Shown here one piece after another: positions 1 to 7,712 of a DNA stretch of 38,518 nucleotides. The notes beneath the pieces were generated by a model. The model did no database searches. It was given only the letters and a program-made list of their open reading frames with translations, and was not told the origin of the DNA. Made by a program: the position numbers and the translations under genes. Location of the stretch: positions 1 through 38,518 of the forward strand of contig CALWSC010000055.1 of the NCBI GenBank assembly GCA_944384105.1. The letters run 5' to 3'. Source of the stretch: an uncultured Lachnospiraceae bacterium. Its GTDB lineage: Bacteria; Bacillota; Clostridia; Lachnospirales; Lachnospiraceae. Positions within the stretch are counted from its first letter, which is position 1; every line of letters begins with the position of its first letter.

Positions 1-187
1 GGATGGGTATATACAAGGCCATGTAAAGCGAAATATCAAGACGTTTTACTTCGTGTACCCAAAACCAGCTATTTTCGTATCAGATACAGAGAAATGTCCA
101 TCTCCATGGCTCATTCATCTGAGATAGTAACTTGAAAAATCCTTAATTTTAAAGGAAAAATCACTTGACAATATAGGGAGGAGGCTT
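1..187. other. Upstream region of the gerA-type operon
   Basis: No gene is seen here. An imperfect stem-loop can be drawn: GTAAAGCG at 23-30 pairs with CGTTTTAC at 42-49 (7 of 8), with GGGTA at 5-9 facing TACCC at 56-60. It may be the end of a preceding unit. No convincing sigma-A promoter was found: the TTGACA at 165-170 lies too close to the start codon at 188 to serve it. A sigma-G promoter is expected for a spore germination operon, but I could not place one with confidence. The ribosome binding site GGGAGGAGG at about 175-183 is very strong. Confidence 0.5.
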
Positions 188-1690
188 ATGGAGATTTCGC
201 TGAACATAAAGGAAAATGAATCGTATGTACGCGCCCAATGTGAGGGTTGTGCGGATATTCACATTCGGCCGATGAAGCTGGGCAGAGACAGGCAGCTTAC
301 CTGCTTTGTTGTCTATATCGAGACTGCAGTCAGCAATATGATGCTCAGGGATTCTCTCGTCGGGCAGATGATCAACCGTCTCTGGGACATGCCCCAGAGA
401 GAGATCTTAAAGTGCATACGGGAGAACAGTCTTGGAGTCTCGGATGTAAAAGAGCTTGCGACGATGGAGGAGGCAATGGCGGCAATGCTAGCCGGAAACG
501 CGGTAATGTTTCTGGATCGGTACGACCGTGCCGTGAAGATCGCATCCAAGGGATATCCGTCGCGCGGCGTGCCGAAGGCAGAGTCTGAGAAGGCTCTGCG
601 CGGTTCAAACGAGGGATTCTCGGAGTCCGAGAAGGTAAATGCGGCGCTTATAAGAAAAAGGATACGAAGCACTGACCTGAAAGTGGAGGAACTGACAGTG
701 GGCAAGCGCTCCCAGACAATGCTGGCGCTTGTGTATATGGACGGGCTCGCGTATGAGAGCCTGCTGAACGACATCCGGGAAAAGCTTCAGAACTTCGAAA
801 TCGACGGCGTATTTGACACGGGAATGATTGAGCAGCTTACGGAGGAGAGATGGCTCTCGCCGTTTCCTCAGTTTGAGACTACAGAGCGCCCTGACCGGGC
901 GGCGATGGAGATTTTAAACGGCAGGATCGTGCTGCTGTGTGACAATGCGCCGAACGCGCTGATCCTCCCCACGACGTTTTCGAGCTTTATTCAGGCAGGG
1001 GAGGATCGCTACAACCGGTTTGAGATTGTGACGTTCCAGCGGCTGATACGGTACGCTGCAGTGCTTCTGGCGATGATGTTTTCCGGCGCCTATCTGGCTG
1101 TCATCAATTTCCACACGCAGATTCTTCCGACGCATCTGCTTTTGTCGTTTGCCGAAGCGCGCCAGGGCGTACCGTTTCCGAGTATTCTCGAGGTGATTTT
1201 CATGGAGCTGGCGTTTGAGCTGATCCGGGAGGCGGGCGTGCGGATGCCGGGGCCTCTGGGCGGGACGATCGGTATAGTCGGAGGACTTATCATTGGGGAC
1301 GCGGCAGTCGGAGCTAATCTGGTAAGTCCGATGGCAGTTGTCGTGGTAGCCTTAAGCGCGTTAAGCTCGTTCGCAATTCCGGATGAGGAATTTTCCGCCC
1401 CGTTCCGGCTGCTGAAATATGGATTTATCCTGCTGGGCGGCTGGTTTGGTATCTTTGGAATTGTCTGCGGCTGTTACCTTGTATTGGGACATCTCGCAGG
1501 GCTTACAAGCTTTCGGATTCCGTATCTGATGCCGTTCATCGGAAGCGGCCTTCAGGGATACACGAAGGACAGGGACGGTATCTTCCGAGGACCGCTGATG
1601 CGCATGCGGCGCCGTCCGGTATTTGCCCGCCGCGGGGAGAGAGTACGCCTGCGCATGGGAAATGAGAAGCACGCCGGGAAAGGAGAGTAG
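188..1690 (+). CDS. gerAA: GerA-family spore germination protein, A subunit
   Basis: This is the large subunit of a GerA-type germinant receptor, which sits in the spore inner membrane and starts germination when it senses nutrients. At 500 residues it has the usual family length. The N-terminal hydrophilic domain (about residues 1-280) begins with a recognisable GerAA pattern, and a C-terminal membrane domain follows from about residue 290 with five or so hydrophobic segments. The conserved stretch around PLGGTIGIVGGLIIGDAAV is typical of the family. The C-terminus is a basic tail. The start follows a strong GGGAGGAGG site, and the next gene begins 2 bases after the stop, so it is the first gene of a germination operon. 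The germinant cannot be predicted. Expression in the forespore under sigma-G is known for the family but not shown here. Confidence 0.93.
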   Translation: MEISLNIKENESYVRAQCEGCADIHIRPMKLGRDRQLTCFVVYIETAVSNMMLRDSLVGQMINRLWDMPQREILKCIRENSLGVSDVKELATMEEAMAAMLAGNAVMFLDRYDRAVKIASKGYPSRGVPKAESEKALRGSNEGFSESEKVNAALIRKRIRSTDLKVEELTVGKRSQTMLALVYMDGLAYESLLNDIREKLQNFEIDGVFDTGMIEQLTEERWLSPFPQFETTERPDRAAMEILNGRIVLLCDNAPNALILPTTFSSFIQAGEDRYNRFEIVTFQRLIRYAAVLLAMMFSGAYLAVINFHTQILPTHLLLSFAEARQGVPFPSILEVIFMELAFELIREAGVRMPGPLGGTIGIVGGLIIGDAAVGANLVSPMAVVVVALSALSSFAIPDEEFSAPFRLLKYGFILLGGWFGIFGIVCGCYLVLGHLAGLTSFRIPYLMPFIGSGLQGYTKDRDGIFRGPLMRMRRRPVFARRGERVRLRMGNEKHAGKGE

Positions 1691-1692
1691 CT

Positions 1693-2745
1693 ATGTTTTC
1701 TGATAATGACCGGATTTCCGGAATACAGTTAAGACGCCAGATCGCAGTGGGACTTACGGGCGCATTCCTTCTGATTCTCACGAAGGAGAGTGCGCTGTTT
1801 GGAAGAAGCGGTTTTCTGGGACTGCTTTGCGGCTTTGGCGGTTTGCTGTTATATCTGCTTGTGCTGGTTCATGCATCAGCGTCCTACCGAGCCCCGGAGC
1901 TGCTGCTTGGAAGGACGGGCGGAGCGATTCTTCGGCTGTTTTATCTCTCCTATCTGGTGCTCACGGGTTCTTTTCTGCTTGCTGAGGCTACAGCGATGGT
2001 AAGAACGTATTTAATGCCGGGTTCGCAGGGACTGACTGCCGCGGTTCTTTTGCTGGCGGTGAGCCTGCTGGGAACGGGAAGTGACGTGCAGCGCCGCGGG
2101 CGCATGGGGGAAGCGTCGTATCCGCTTTTGATGCTTGGTTTTCTGGTGATGCTTGCAGTAGCTGCGGGCGCGGTCAATTCGGATCTGCTTGACGCAGCCC
2201 CGGCTCTTGACGGAGGCGATACTCTGCAGGGCGCATATGCGTACTATGGGGCGTGTATGATTCTGTCTGTGGTGCCGTTTCTCCTGAACCGCGTGCAGGA
2301 GGAACATATATTTTCTCACATGGCGCGGGCAATGGCAGCGGTCACGCTTATCACTGGCAGCGCGCTTTTGATTCTTCTGGGAATCTTTGGGTATGAAGGG
2401 CTGGTGCAGCAGAAGACGCCGATCTTAAAGCTTATGTCGCGCGTGATGCTGCCGGGAGGTTTTCTTGACAGGTTTGACATTATCTGGATAGCCTTTTTAT
2501 TATTCTCCCTTCTCTTTGGGCTGGGCACTGTGCTCTTTTACGGGCGGACGATCGGGGAGTTTGGTACATTCACAAAGGGCGGATATGTGCTTGCGCTGCT
2601 GATGCTGATCGGAGCGCTCGTGCCATGGGGCAGGGCGGATATCAGAAGCTTTTACGGCACGGCGCTGCAGTGGTTTTACACTCCGGCGCTGACAGTGGTT
2701 CCGATTTTCATGTGGCTTTACGGGAAATGGAGGAAGATGGGATGA
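1693..2745 (+). CDS. gerAB: GerA-family spore germination permease, B subunit
   Basis: This 350-residue, highly hydrophobic protein has about ten predicted membrane segments and resembles the GerAB/APC-superfamily permease subunit of germinant receptors, which is thought to bind the germinant. The N-terminus (FSDNDRISGIQLRRQIAVGL) matches the usual entry into the first helix, where GerAB proteins typically read xIsxxQl. It starts 2 bases after the gerAA-like stop and its stop overlaps the next start codon (ATGA at 2742-2745), so the three genes are probably translationally coupled. The length is close to the family norm of about 360. Other amino-acid permeases are less likely given the neighbours. 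Confidence 0.92.
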   Translation: MFSDNDRISGIQLRRQIAVGLTGAFLLILTKESALFGRSGFLGLLCGFGGLLLYLLVLVHASASYRAPELLLGRTGGAILRLFYLSYLVLTGSFLLAEATAMVRTYLMPGSQGLTAAVLLLAVSLLGTGSDVQRRGRMGEASYPLLMLGFLVMLAVAAGAVNSDLLDAAPALDGGDTLQGAYAYYGACMILSVVPFLLNRVQEEHIFSHMARAMAAVTLITGSALLILLGIFGYEGLVQQKTPILKLMSRVMLPGGFLDRFDIIWIAFLLFSLLFGLGTVLFYGRTIGEFGTFTKGGYVLALLMLIGALVPWGRADIRSFYGTALQWFYTPALTVVPIFMWLYGKWRKMG

Positions 2746-3374
2746 AGAAACTGATTTCCGCTGCAGTGGTTCTGTTTGCTCTTACAGAATTTCTGTGCGG
2801 CTGTGCGGCAATCGAACCGGAGAAGCGTGCGTATCCGCTCGCGTTTTCTGTGGATTATCGTGACGATGCGTATGAAGTTATCTATGCGGCAGCGAACCTG
2901 GCCGGAAGTACCGGGCAGGAGAAGCAGGAAGGGGGCCAGCAGAGCGAGGGAAGGCAGCCGCTCGTATTTTCAGGTACAGACTTTGGGCAGATTCAGGAGA
3001 GATATGACGAAAGCCAGGAATATTATCTCGATCTGGGACATGTGCAGGCAATTTTATTTTCACGAAGGCTTCTGCACCGCCCTAAAGAGTATGAGGAGAC
3101 ACTGCTGTATCTGCAGAATCAGGAGATCCTTGGGCAGAACGCCAGAGTTTTTGTCTGCGACGAGCCGGCAGAGGTGATTGCAGCAGCAGAGAGTACAGGG
3201 ATATCCTTCGGGGAGTTTATAAGCGGCATGTACGAGAACCGCCCGGACCAGGATAAGCCGCGGGCGCTGGAGCTTGGCGAGCTGTACCAGGAATTTTATA
3301 ACTATCATACAATCCCTTCTTTTCCGGAGCTTTCGGCTGACGATGGGTCAATCGTTCTGCACAGCGGCGTTTAA
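2742..3374 (+). CDS. gerAC: Short GerC-type germination lipoprotein lacking the C-terminal half
   Basis: This protein completes the A-B-C order of a GerA operon. It starts at the ATG overlapping the previous stop and encodes 210 residues. An N-terminal signal of about 20 residues ends at a lipobox-like FLCGC, so it is probably lipid-anchored outside the spore inner membrane. The following sequence (PLAFSVDYRDDAYEVIY) fits the start of the Ger(x)C N-terminal domain. The family is usually about 350-400 residues with a second, C-terminal domain. Here the gene stops after the first domain and the next gene starts 54 bases later, with no remnant of a second domain between them. It could be a lineage-specific short form or a truncation. 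The C-subunit role is supported by position and N-terminal similarity; function is unproven. Confidence 0.8.
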   Translation: MKKLISAAVVLFALTEFLCGCAAIEPEKRAYPLAFSVDYRDDAYEVIYAAANLAGSTGQEKQEGGQQSEGRQPLVFSGTDFGQIQERYDESQEYYLDLGHVQAILFSRRLLHRPKEYEETLLYLQNQEILGQNARVFVCDEPAEVIAAAESTGISFGEFISGMYENRPDQDKPRALELGELYQEFYNYHTIPSFPELSADDGSIVLHSGV

Positions 3375-3428
3375 ACCGCTCGGAATGCGGCAATCCTGTA
3401 GGTAAAATGAACAGAAGGATGGATTGCC

Positions 3429-4034
3429 ATGGAAAATAGAAACATCAAGCGTATATTAATGGCTGCAGTATTCCTGCTGGCTGCGGCTCAGGCAGCGGCG
3501 GCAGGCGCCCGGGAGCGAAGCTGGGTTCATGCGGCAGAACAGTCGGTAGTGCGGTTTCATATCCGCGCCAACAGTGATTCACAGGAGGATCAGAAGTTAA
3601 AGATGCAGGTAAAGGACGCGGTCGCGCAGAAACTTGCCGTGATTCTCGAGGATGCCGGGACAAAAGAAGAGACAGAACAGGTTCTCGAAGCATCTCTGGA
3701 TGAGATTGAGCTGTGCGCCAGAAATGCTGTGCGGGAAAACGGAGGCAGAGAAGATGTGGAGGTGTTCTGGGGCGAAGAGTCCTATCCTGAGAAACATTGG
3801 GGGGATGTCTCCCTGCCTGCAGGCAGTTATGAATCCCTGATCGTCAGTATCGGGGAGGGAAAGGGACATAACTGGTGGTGTGTGCTGTATCCGCTTCTGG
3901 GGTTTTCTGATATTTTAAGCGTAGAGCAGGGGAGCGGCGAGGAGAAGGTGCTTGAAGAATCGCTTCCCGGCGCCGTGCGTGAGGTCATGCTGCATCCGGA
4001 CCGTGTAAAGATTAAGTTTCGGTGGTTTGGGTAA
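3429..4034 (+). CDS. spoIIR: Stage II sporulation protein R
   Basis: SpoIIR is a secreted signalling protein made in the forespore under sigma-F. It triggers SpoIIGA to process pro-sigma-E in the mother cell. The 201-residue product starts with a hydrophobic signal segment (about residues 8-27) followed by the family block VRFHIRANSDSQEDQKLKMQ and, further on, GHNWWCVLYPLLGF, both strongly conserved in SpoIIR. The start is preceded by AGAAGGATGG. It lies 54 bases after the short gerC-like gene, and the two may be read together, although the expected regulators differ (sigma-G versus sigma-F). No sigma-F promoter could be placed with confidence in the short gap. Confidence 0.93.
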   Translation: MENRNIKRILMAAVFLLAAAQAAAAGARERSWVHAAEQSVVRFHIRANSDSQEDQKLKMQVKDAVAQKLAVILEDAGTKEETEQVLEASLDEIELCARNAVRENGGREDVEVFWGEESYPEKHWGDVSLPAGSYESLIVSIGEGKGHNWWCVLYPLLGFSDILSVEQGSGEEKVLEESLPGAVREVMLHPDRVKIKFRWFG

Positions 4035-4064
4035 ACGCCCGGACAGGTTTTGGCGGCGAAAGGG

Positions 4065-4093
4065 TTGAAATTTTACGGTGCGCAGGGTAGAAT
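4065..4093 (+). promoter_or_regulatory. Sigma-A-like promoter for murI
   Basis: TTGAAA (4065-4070) and TAGAAT (4088-4093) are separated by exactly 17 bases and lie about 30 bases before the murI start codon at 4124. This supports a vegetative transcript separate from the upstream sporulation genes. Confidence 0.7.
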
Positions 4094-4123
4094 AAGGAGA
4101 AAGCTTTGAGGTAGGAGGCAATT

Positions 4124-4945
4124 ATGAGTTTAGATAGAGAAGCGCCTATCGGAGTGTTTGACTCCGGAGTAGGCGGTCTTACGGTCGCGCGGGAGATCAT
4201 GCGCAATCTACCGCAGGAGCGCATCGTATATTTCGGCGATACCGCCAGAGTGCCGTACGGAAGCAAATCAAAAGAGACGATCCTGCGCTATTCCCGCCAG
4301 ATCATCCGTTTTCTAAAGACCCAGGATGTCAAGGCGATCGTGGTTGCGTGCAACACGGCGAGCGCGCTGGCACTGGAGACGGTGGAGCAGGAGCTTGATA
4401 TTCCGATTATCGGTGTGATTAAGCCGGGAGCGAAGGTAGCGGTAGAGACGACAAAGAATAACAGGATCGGCGTGATCGGGACGCGGGCGACAATCAGCAG
4501 CGGACTGTACCCGTCTCTGATTGCACAGAGAAATCCTGATATCTCTGTGTTCGGCTGCGCATGTCCGCTCTTTGTTCCGCTCGTGGAGGAGGGATGGACA
4601 AAGGATCCGCTCACCGAGGAGGTAGCGCGCCGGTATTTAAAGGAGCTGCAGGAAAAGGATGTGGATACGCTGATTCTGGGATGTACGCATTATCCTCTGC
4701 TGCGCTCGATGATCGGCAGGATAATGGGTGAGGGCGTGACGCTTGTGAATCCCGCGTATGAGACGGCGCTGGCGCTGGGCAGGATGCTGGATGCGAAGGG
4801 ACTGCGCAATACGAGGGAAACCTGCGGGGAATTCCCGTACCGTTTCTATGTAAGCGATGCGGCAGACCGTTTCAAGGAGTTCGCAAATTCGATTCTCCCG
4901 TACGACGTGGAGATGACACAGCAGATTCGGATAGAGGAGTATTGA
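4124..4945 (+). CDS. murI: Glutamate racemase
   Basis: This enzyme interconverts L- and D-glutamate and supplies D-Glu for peptidoglycan synthesis in the cytoplasm. The 273-residue length is normal. The N-terminal signature IGVFDSGVGGLTV carries the conserved Asp-Ser pair (residues 13-14), and the YFGDTARVPYG motif follows. The two catalytic cysteines sit in VVACNTASA (Cys76) and GCTHYPLL (Cys187). The start at 4124 follows GAGGTAGGAGG. The stop lies just before the DUF1934 gene, so the two are probably co-transcribed. Aspartate racemase is a distant relative but lacks this motif set. Confidence 0.96.
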   Translation: MSLDREAPIGVFDSGVGGLTVAREIMRNLPQERIVYFGDTARVPYGSKSKETILRYSRQIIRFLKTQDVKAIVVACNTASALALETVEQELDIPIIGVIKPGAKVAVETTKNNRIGVIGTRATISSGLYPSLIAQRNPDISVFGCACPLFVPLVEEGWTKDPLTEEVARRYLKELQEKDVDTLILGCTHYPLLRSMIGRIMGEGVTLVNPAYETALALGRMLDAKGLRNTRETCGEFPYRFYVSDAADRFKEFANSILPYDVEMTQQIRIEEY

Positions 4946-4953
4946 GAAACATT

Positions 4954-5406
4954 ATGAAAAAAGACGTGCTGATCAGCATCAGCGGCATTCAGTTTTCGGA
5001 AGGGGCAAATGAACTGGCGCCCGCCAAGACAGTGGTCGCAGGTGAGTATTATGAGAGAAACGGAGCCCATTTCCTGATGTACGACGAGGTCGTGGAGGAA
5101 TGGGGACAGACGATACATAACTTTGTTAAGATCCGCGGCGGCAGTGTGGAGATCCGGCGGCGCGGTCTGCTGAATACCCACATGGTATTTGAACAGGATA
5201 AGAAGAGCATGACGAGCTACAGGCTGCCGTTCGGAGAGATGAAGTTCGGGATATCCACCACAGGGGTGAAGGTGGAAGAGCAGCCCAGCCGGCTCACCGC
5301 GCTGGTGAATTATGCGCTCGATATCGACGGCAAGTTCTTCGCAGACTGTGAGGTTCATATCGACGTGCGAAGCAAGGAGGAGGCAGCAGAGCTGCTCGCG
5401 GAATAA
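4954..5406 (+). CDS. DUF1934 (YwiB-like) domain protein
   Basis: This 150-residue soluble protein resembles the DUF1934/YwiB family, a small calycin-like beta-barrel of unknown function common in Firmicutes. Supporting blocks are KDVLISISGIQFSEG at the start and, centrally, KIRGGSVEIRRRGLLNTHMVFEQ. The pattern of alternating hydrophobic residues suggests nearly all-beta structure. The ATG at 4954 is preferred; a TTG at 4942 overlapping the murI stop is an alternative four codons upstream. GAGGAG at 4933-4938 is somewhat far from the ATG and too close to the TTG, so the start is not certain. The gene follows murI closely, which is a frequent neighbour type in clostridia, but this does not define a job. 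Confidence 0.8.
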   Translation: MKKDVLISISGIQFSEGANELAPAKTVVAGEYYERNGAHFLMYDEVVEEWGQTIHNFVKIRGGSVEIRRRGLLNTHMVFEQDKKSMTSYRLPFGEMKFGISTTGVKVEEQPSRLTALVNYALDIDGKFFADCEVHIDVRSKEEAAELLAE

Positions 5407-5410
5407 TTAT

Positions 5411-5440
5411 AAAAGCCTGCCGGCTGCCCGGCAGGCTTTT
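5411..5440. terminator. Bidirectional terminator between convergent genes
   Basis: AAAAGCCTGCCGG (5411-5423) pairs with CCGGCAGGCTTTT (5428-5440) around a short CTGC loop. The stem is GC-rich, flanked by A and T runs that give a U-tract on either strand. It lies between the DUF1934 gene and the convergent minus-strand gene ending at 5449. Confidence 0.88.
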
Positions 5441-5448
5441 ATATGTAC

Positions 5449-5904
5449 TTATTTCTTGGAACCGCTCGCTTTCATTTTGAGACGGCGCAGGAATCCAACC
5501 TTCTTCTTCGGTGCTTCCAGAGGTCCGCGCATACCCTTGACTCCGATAATGTAGATACCGCTCACAGTGGCCTTTACTTCCTTCTTCAGCGGAATCAGAT
5601 CGAAGATCTTCTCGTCTGCAACGAGAGTCATAATTCTGGGGCCGATCTTTGCCTTTACGATCGGCAGCTTGGAGCGCCTGAGCAGCTTGGGGGTCTGGTC
5701 TATGACCATCTGAGGAAGACCGGATGACTTGACCGGCAGTTTCTTTTTATCAATGATCAGCATGGAAACTGTCTGCTTTGCCGCTTCCATCTGCTCGCGC
5801 TGCGCGTCCTGCTTTTTCTGCATCTTCCTTCCTACGAAATACAGACCCACGAGGGCACCGACCATCACAATCAGGATGATCACAATAGGTAACCAGATAC
5901 GCAT
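5449..5904 (-). CDS. Small single-pass membrane protein of unknown function
   Basis: I do not recognise a named family. The 151-residue protein has one N-terminal membrane helix (about residues 4-25, LPIVIILIVMVGALVGLYFVG), then a basic, amphipathic stretch (KKQDAQREQMEAAKQ) and a folded-looking domain of about 100 residues rich in Lys, Ile and Val. The C-terminus is very basic (KKKVGFLRRLKMKASGSKK). It has its own promoter and a good AAGGAGG site before the start. It ends convergently against the murI unit at a bidirectional terminator. Topology is probably N-out with a cytoplasmic basic domain under the positive-inside rule; this is inference. Confidence 0.75.
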   Translation of the reverse strand: MRIWLPIVIILIVMVGALVGLYFVGRKMQKKQDAQREQMEAAKQTVSMLIIDKKKLPVKSSGLPQMVIDQTPKLLRRSKLPIVKAKIGPRIMTLVADEKIFDLIPLKKEVKATVSGIYIIGVKGMRGPLEAPKKKVGFLRRLKMKASGSKK

Positions 5905-5973
5905 AAATCTCTGTTCCTCCTTGCGTTATTCGGAGAACACTTTATCTAATCGAAAGTCTCCGTATATTTTTTT

Positions 5974-6002
5974 ATTCTAACATTCTTTTGCGGAAAAGGC
6001 AA
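5974..6002 (-). promoter_or_regulatory. Sigma-A-like promoter for the small membrane protein
   Basis: On the minus strand TTGCCT (plus 5997-6002) and TAGAAT (plus 5974-5979) are 17 bases apart and about 70 bases upstream of the start at 5904. Confidence 0.5.
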
Positions 6003-6044
6003 TAAAGAGAGCCAATAGTTTTTTATAATAAAAGCAGGTGTGAA

Positions 6045-6073
6045 TTGTGCTGTGGGCAGTTTTGTGCTATACT
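6045..6073 (+). promoter_or_regulatory. Sigma-A-like promoter for the deacetylase-like gene
   Basis: TTGTGC (6045-6050), a 17-base spacer and TATACT (6068-6073), about 54 bases before the start codon at 6127. The -10 box is good and the -35 box is weaker. Confidence 0.55.
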
Positions 6074-6126
6074 GTTAAGTAATTGTTACATTATCATTAC
6101 AGAACTGAAAAGGATTGGAGGGTAAA

Positions 6127-7605
6127 ATGGCAGACAAGAACCGGGAGCGGCACAGGATTGATCCGCAGACACTCGATCCCGAGACAAGGCGCAGAATAGA
6201 ACGGCGCAGGGCACAGAGGCGGCGGGAGAGGCGCAGAAGGGCGCTGATTCTCCGCACGGTGTGCGTGCTGATGATGGTTCTCCTGATCGTGGGAATTGTA
6301 GTCGGGATTTCGACTGCAGTGAGAAGCAGCAAGGAAAAGCAGGCGGAAAAGGAGCAGAAAGCAAAGCAGGAGCAGCAGCAGGCGGAGGAACAGAAGAATA
6401 CAAGAGAGCAGAAGATCGCAGAGGCCAGAGCGCTTGCGGAGCAGTACGACTACGAGGCAGCCATTGAGAATATTAAAAGTATTGACAATGCAATGCAGGA
6501 TGCAGATCTGGTGACCATGCTGGCGGACTTCGAGGAGGCGAGATCTAACTTAAAGGCAATACCGGCAAGCAAGATTACGCATCTTATGGTGCGGACATTG
6601 ATTGCAGATCCCGGGCTCGTGTTCACAGAGCAGGGAGATCCGGCGGCGGCGCAGAACAGCCTGACAGTGGATGAATTTCAGAAGATGCTTCAGCAGCTCT
6701 ATGATAACGGATATGTGCTTGTGAGCATCCATGACATGGTAAGCGTCAATGATGACGGGGAGTTCGGCAGTTCGAGTGTATACCTGCCTGAAGGCAAGAA
6801 GCCGTTTATCCTGTCGCAGGAGGATGTCTGCTATAACACGTCTCTTGCAGGAAAGGGTTATGCAACGAAAATGATTCTGGAGAACGGCAAACCCGTCAGC
6901 CAGTATCAGCAGGCGGACGGGACGGTGGTGACCGGAGCGTATGATGTGGTTCCGATAGTGGACGCCTTTCTTGAGGAGCATCCTGATTTCTCATACCGCG
7001 GTGCGAGAGGATTGCTGGGATTTTCCGGCGAGAACGGCATTCTCGGTTATCAGACTTCTCCGGCGGATACAGCTTCATCCGGGAATTTATCTGATGAGAA
7101 GCAGGATACAGAAGAAAATACTTCCTCGGACAGCGGAAAGCCGGCTGCGTTAAATACGCAGGAGATTGAGAATGTGAAGCCGGTGCTGGAAGCCCTGAAA
7201 GCTGAGGGCTGGGAATTTGCCAGCAGCAGTTACAGCCATGTAAGCTATGGGGAGAGTTTTGAGCAGACGAAGACAGACGCCGATAACTGGGAAGCGTATG
7301 TGGGCAGTGTGATCGGAGAGACGGATGTGCTGTTCTTCCCCTACGGCACGGATATTGCTGACTATACGGGCTATGATGAAGAGAATGAGACTTATGTATA
7401 TCTGAAGGAAAAAGGATTTAAGTTCTTCTGCAACATAGATTCCAGCCAATATTGGGTGCAGATTGCAACGGACTATGTGCGCCAGGGAAGAAGGAGTATC
7501 GACGGACTGCGTCTTTATCAGGATGCCCGGGAGGGAACGGACAGGCTATCAGATTTGTTTGATGCCTCGCTCATTTACGATGCATCCAGACCGGATCTGA
7601 GTTAA
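6127..7605 (+). CDS. Membrane-anchored polysaccharide deacetylase-like protein with altered catalytic motifs
   Basis: The product has 492 residues. An Arg-rich cytoplasmic tail (about residues 1-40) is followed by one membrane helix (about 42-64), a Lys/Glu/Gln-rich probable coiled coil (about 70-110) and an extracellular domain resembling the NodB/polysaccharide deacetylase fold. The usual TFDDG motif appears as LSQEDVCY (about residue 229), the HxxxH motif as SSSYSH (about 366-371) and the third motif as FFPYGTDI. So the catalytic Asp is Glu and one metal-binding His is Ser. It may be a binding or scaffold protein of the cell wall, or a deacetylase with changed chemistry. The ATG at 6127 is chosen because GGAGGG lies 5-10 bases upstream; a TTG four codons earlier falls inside that site. 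Confidence 0.75.
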   Translation: MADKNRERHRIDPQTLDPETRRRIERRRAQRRRERRRRALILRTVCVLMMVLLIVGIVVGISTAVRSSKEKQAEKEQKAKQEQQQAEEQKNTREQKIAEARALAEQYDYEAAIENIKSIDNAMQDADLVTMLADFEEARSNLKAIPASKITHLMVRTLIADPGLVFTEQGDPAAAQNSLTVDEFQKMLQQLYDNGYVLVSIHDMVSVNDDGEFGSSSVYLPEGKKPFILSQEDVCYNTSLAGKGYATKMILENGKPVSQYQQADGTVVTGAYDVVPIVDAFLEEHPDFSYRGARGLLGFSGENGILGYQTSPADTASSGNLSDEKQDTEENTSSDSGKPAALNTQEIENVKPVLEALKAEGWEFASSSYSHVSYGESFEQTKTDADNWEAYVGSVIGETDVLFFPYGTDIADYTGYDEENETYVYLKEKGFKFFCNIDSSQYWVQIATDYVRQGRRSIDGLRLYQDAREGTDRLSDLFDASLIYDASRPDLS

Positions 7606-7712
7606 AGGACTGCTTACGAAAATGTGAAATCTGCGGAGAGGGACTTTTCTTTCCGTATAAATTGTGATATGATGCCAGAAGCGAAAGGCTTTGGAAGAAA
7701 GGAATTAATTTT

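Noticed and set aside
1-187. Sigma-G promoter for the germination operon
   Set aside because: It is expected biologically, but no segment matches both boxes at acceptable spacing.
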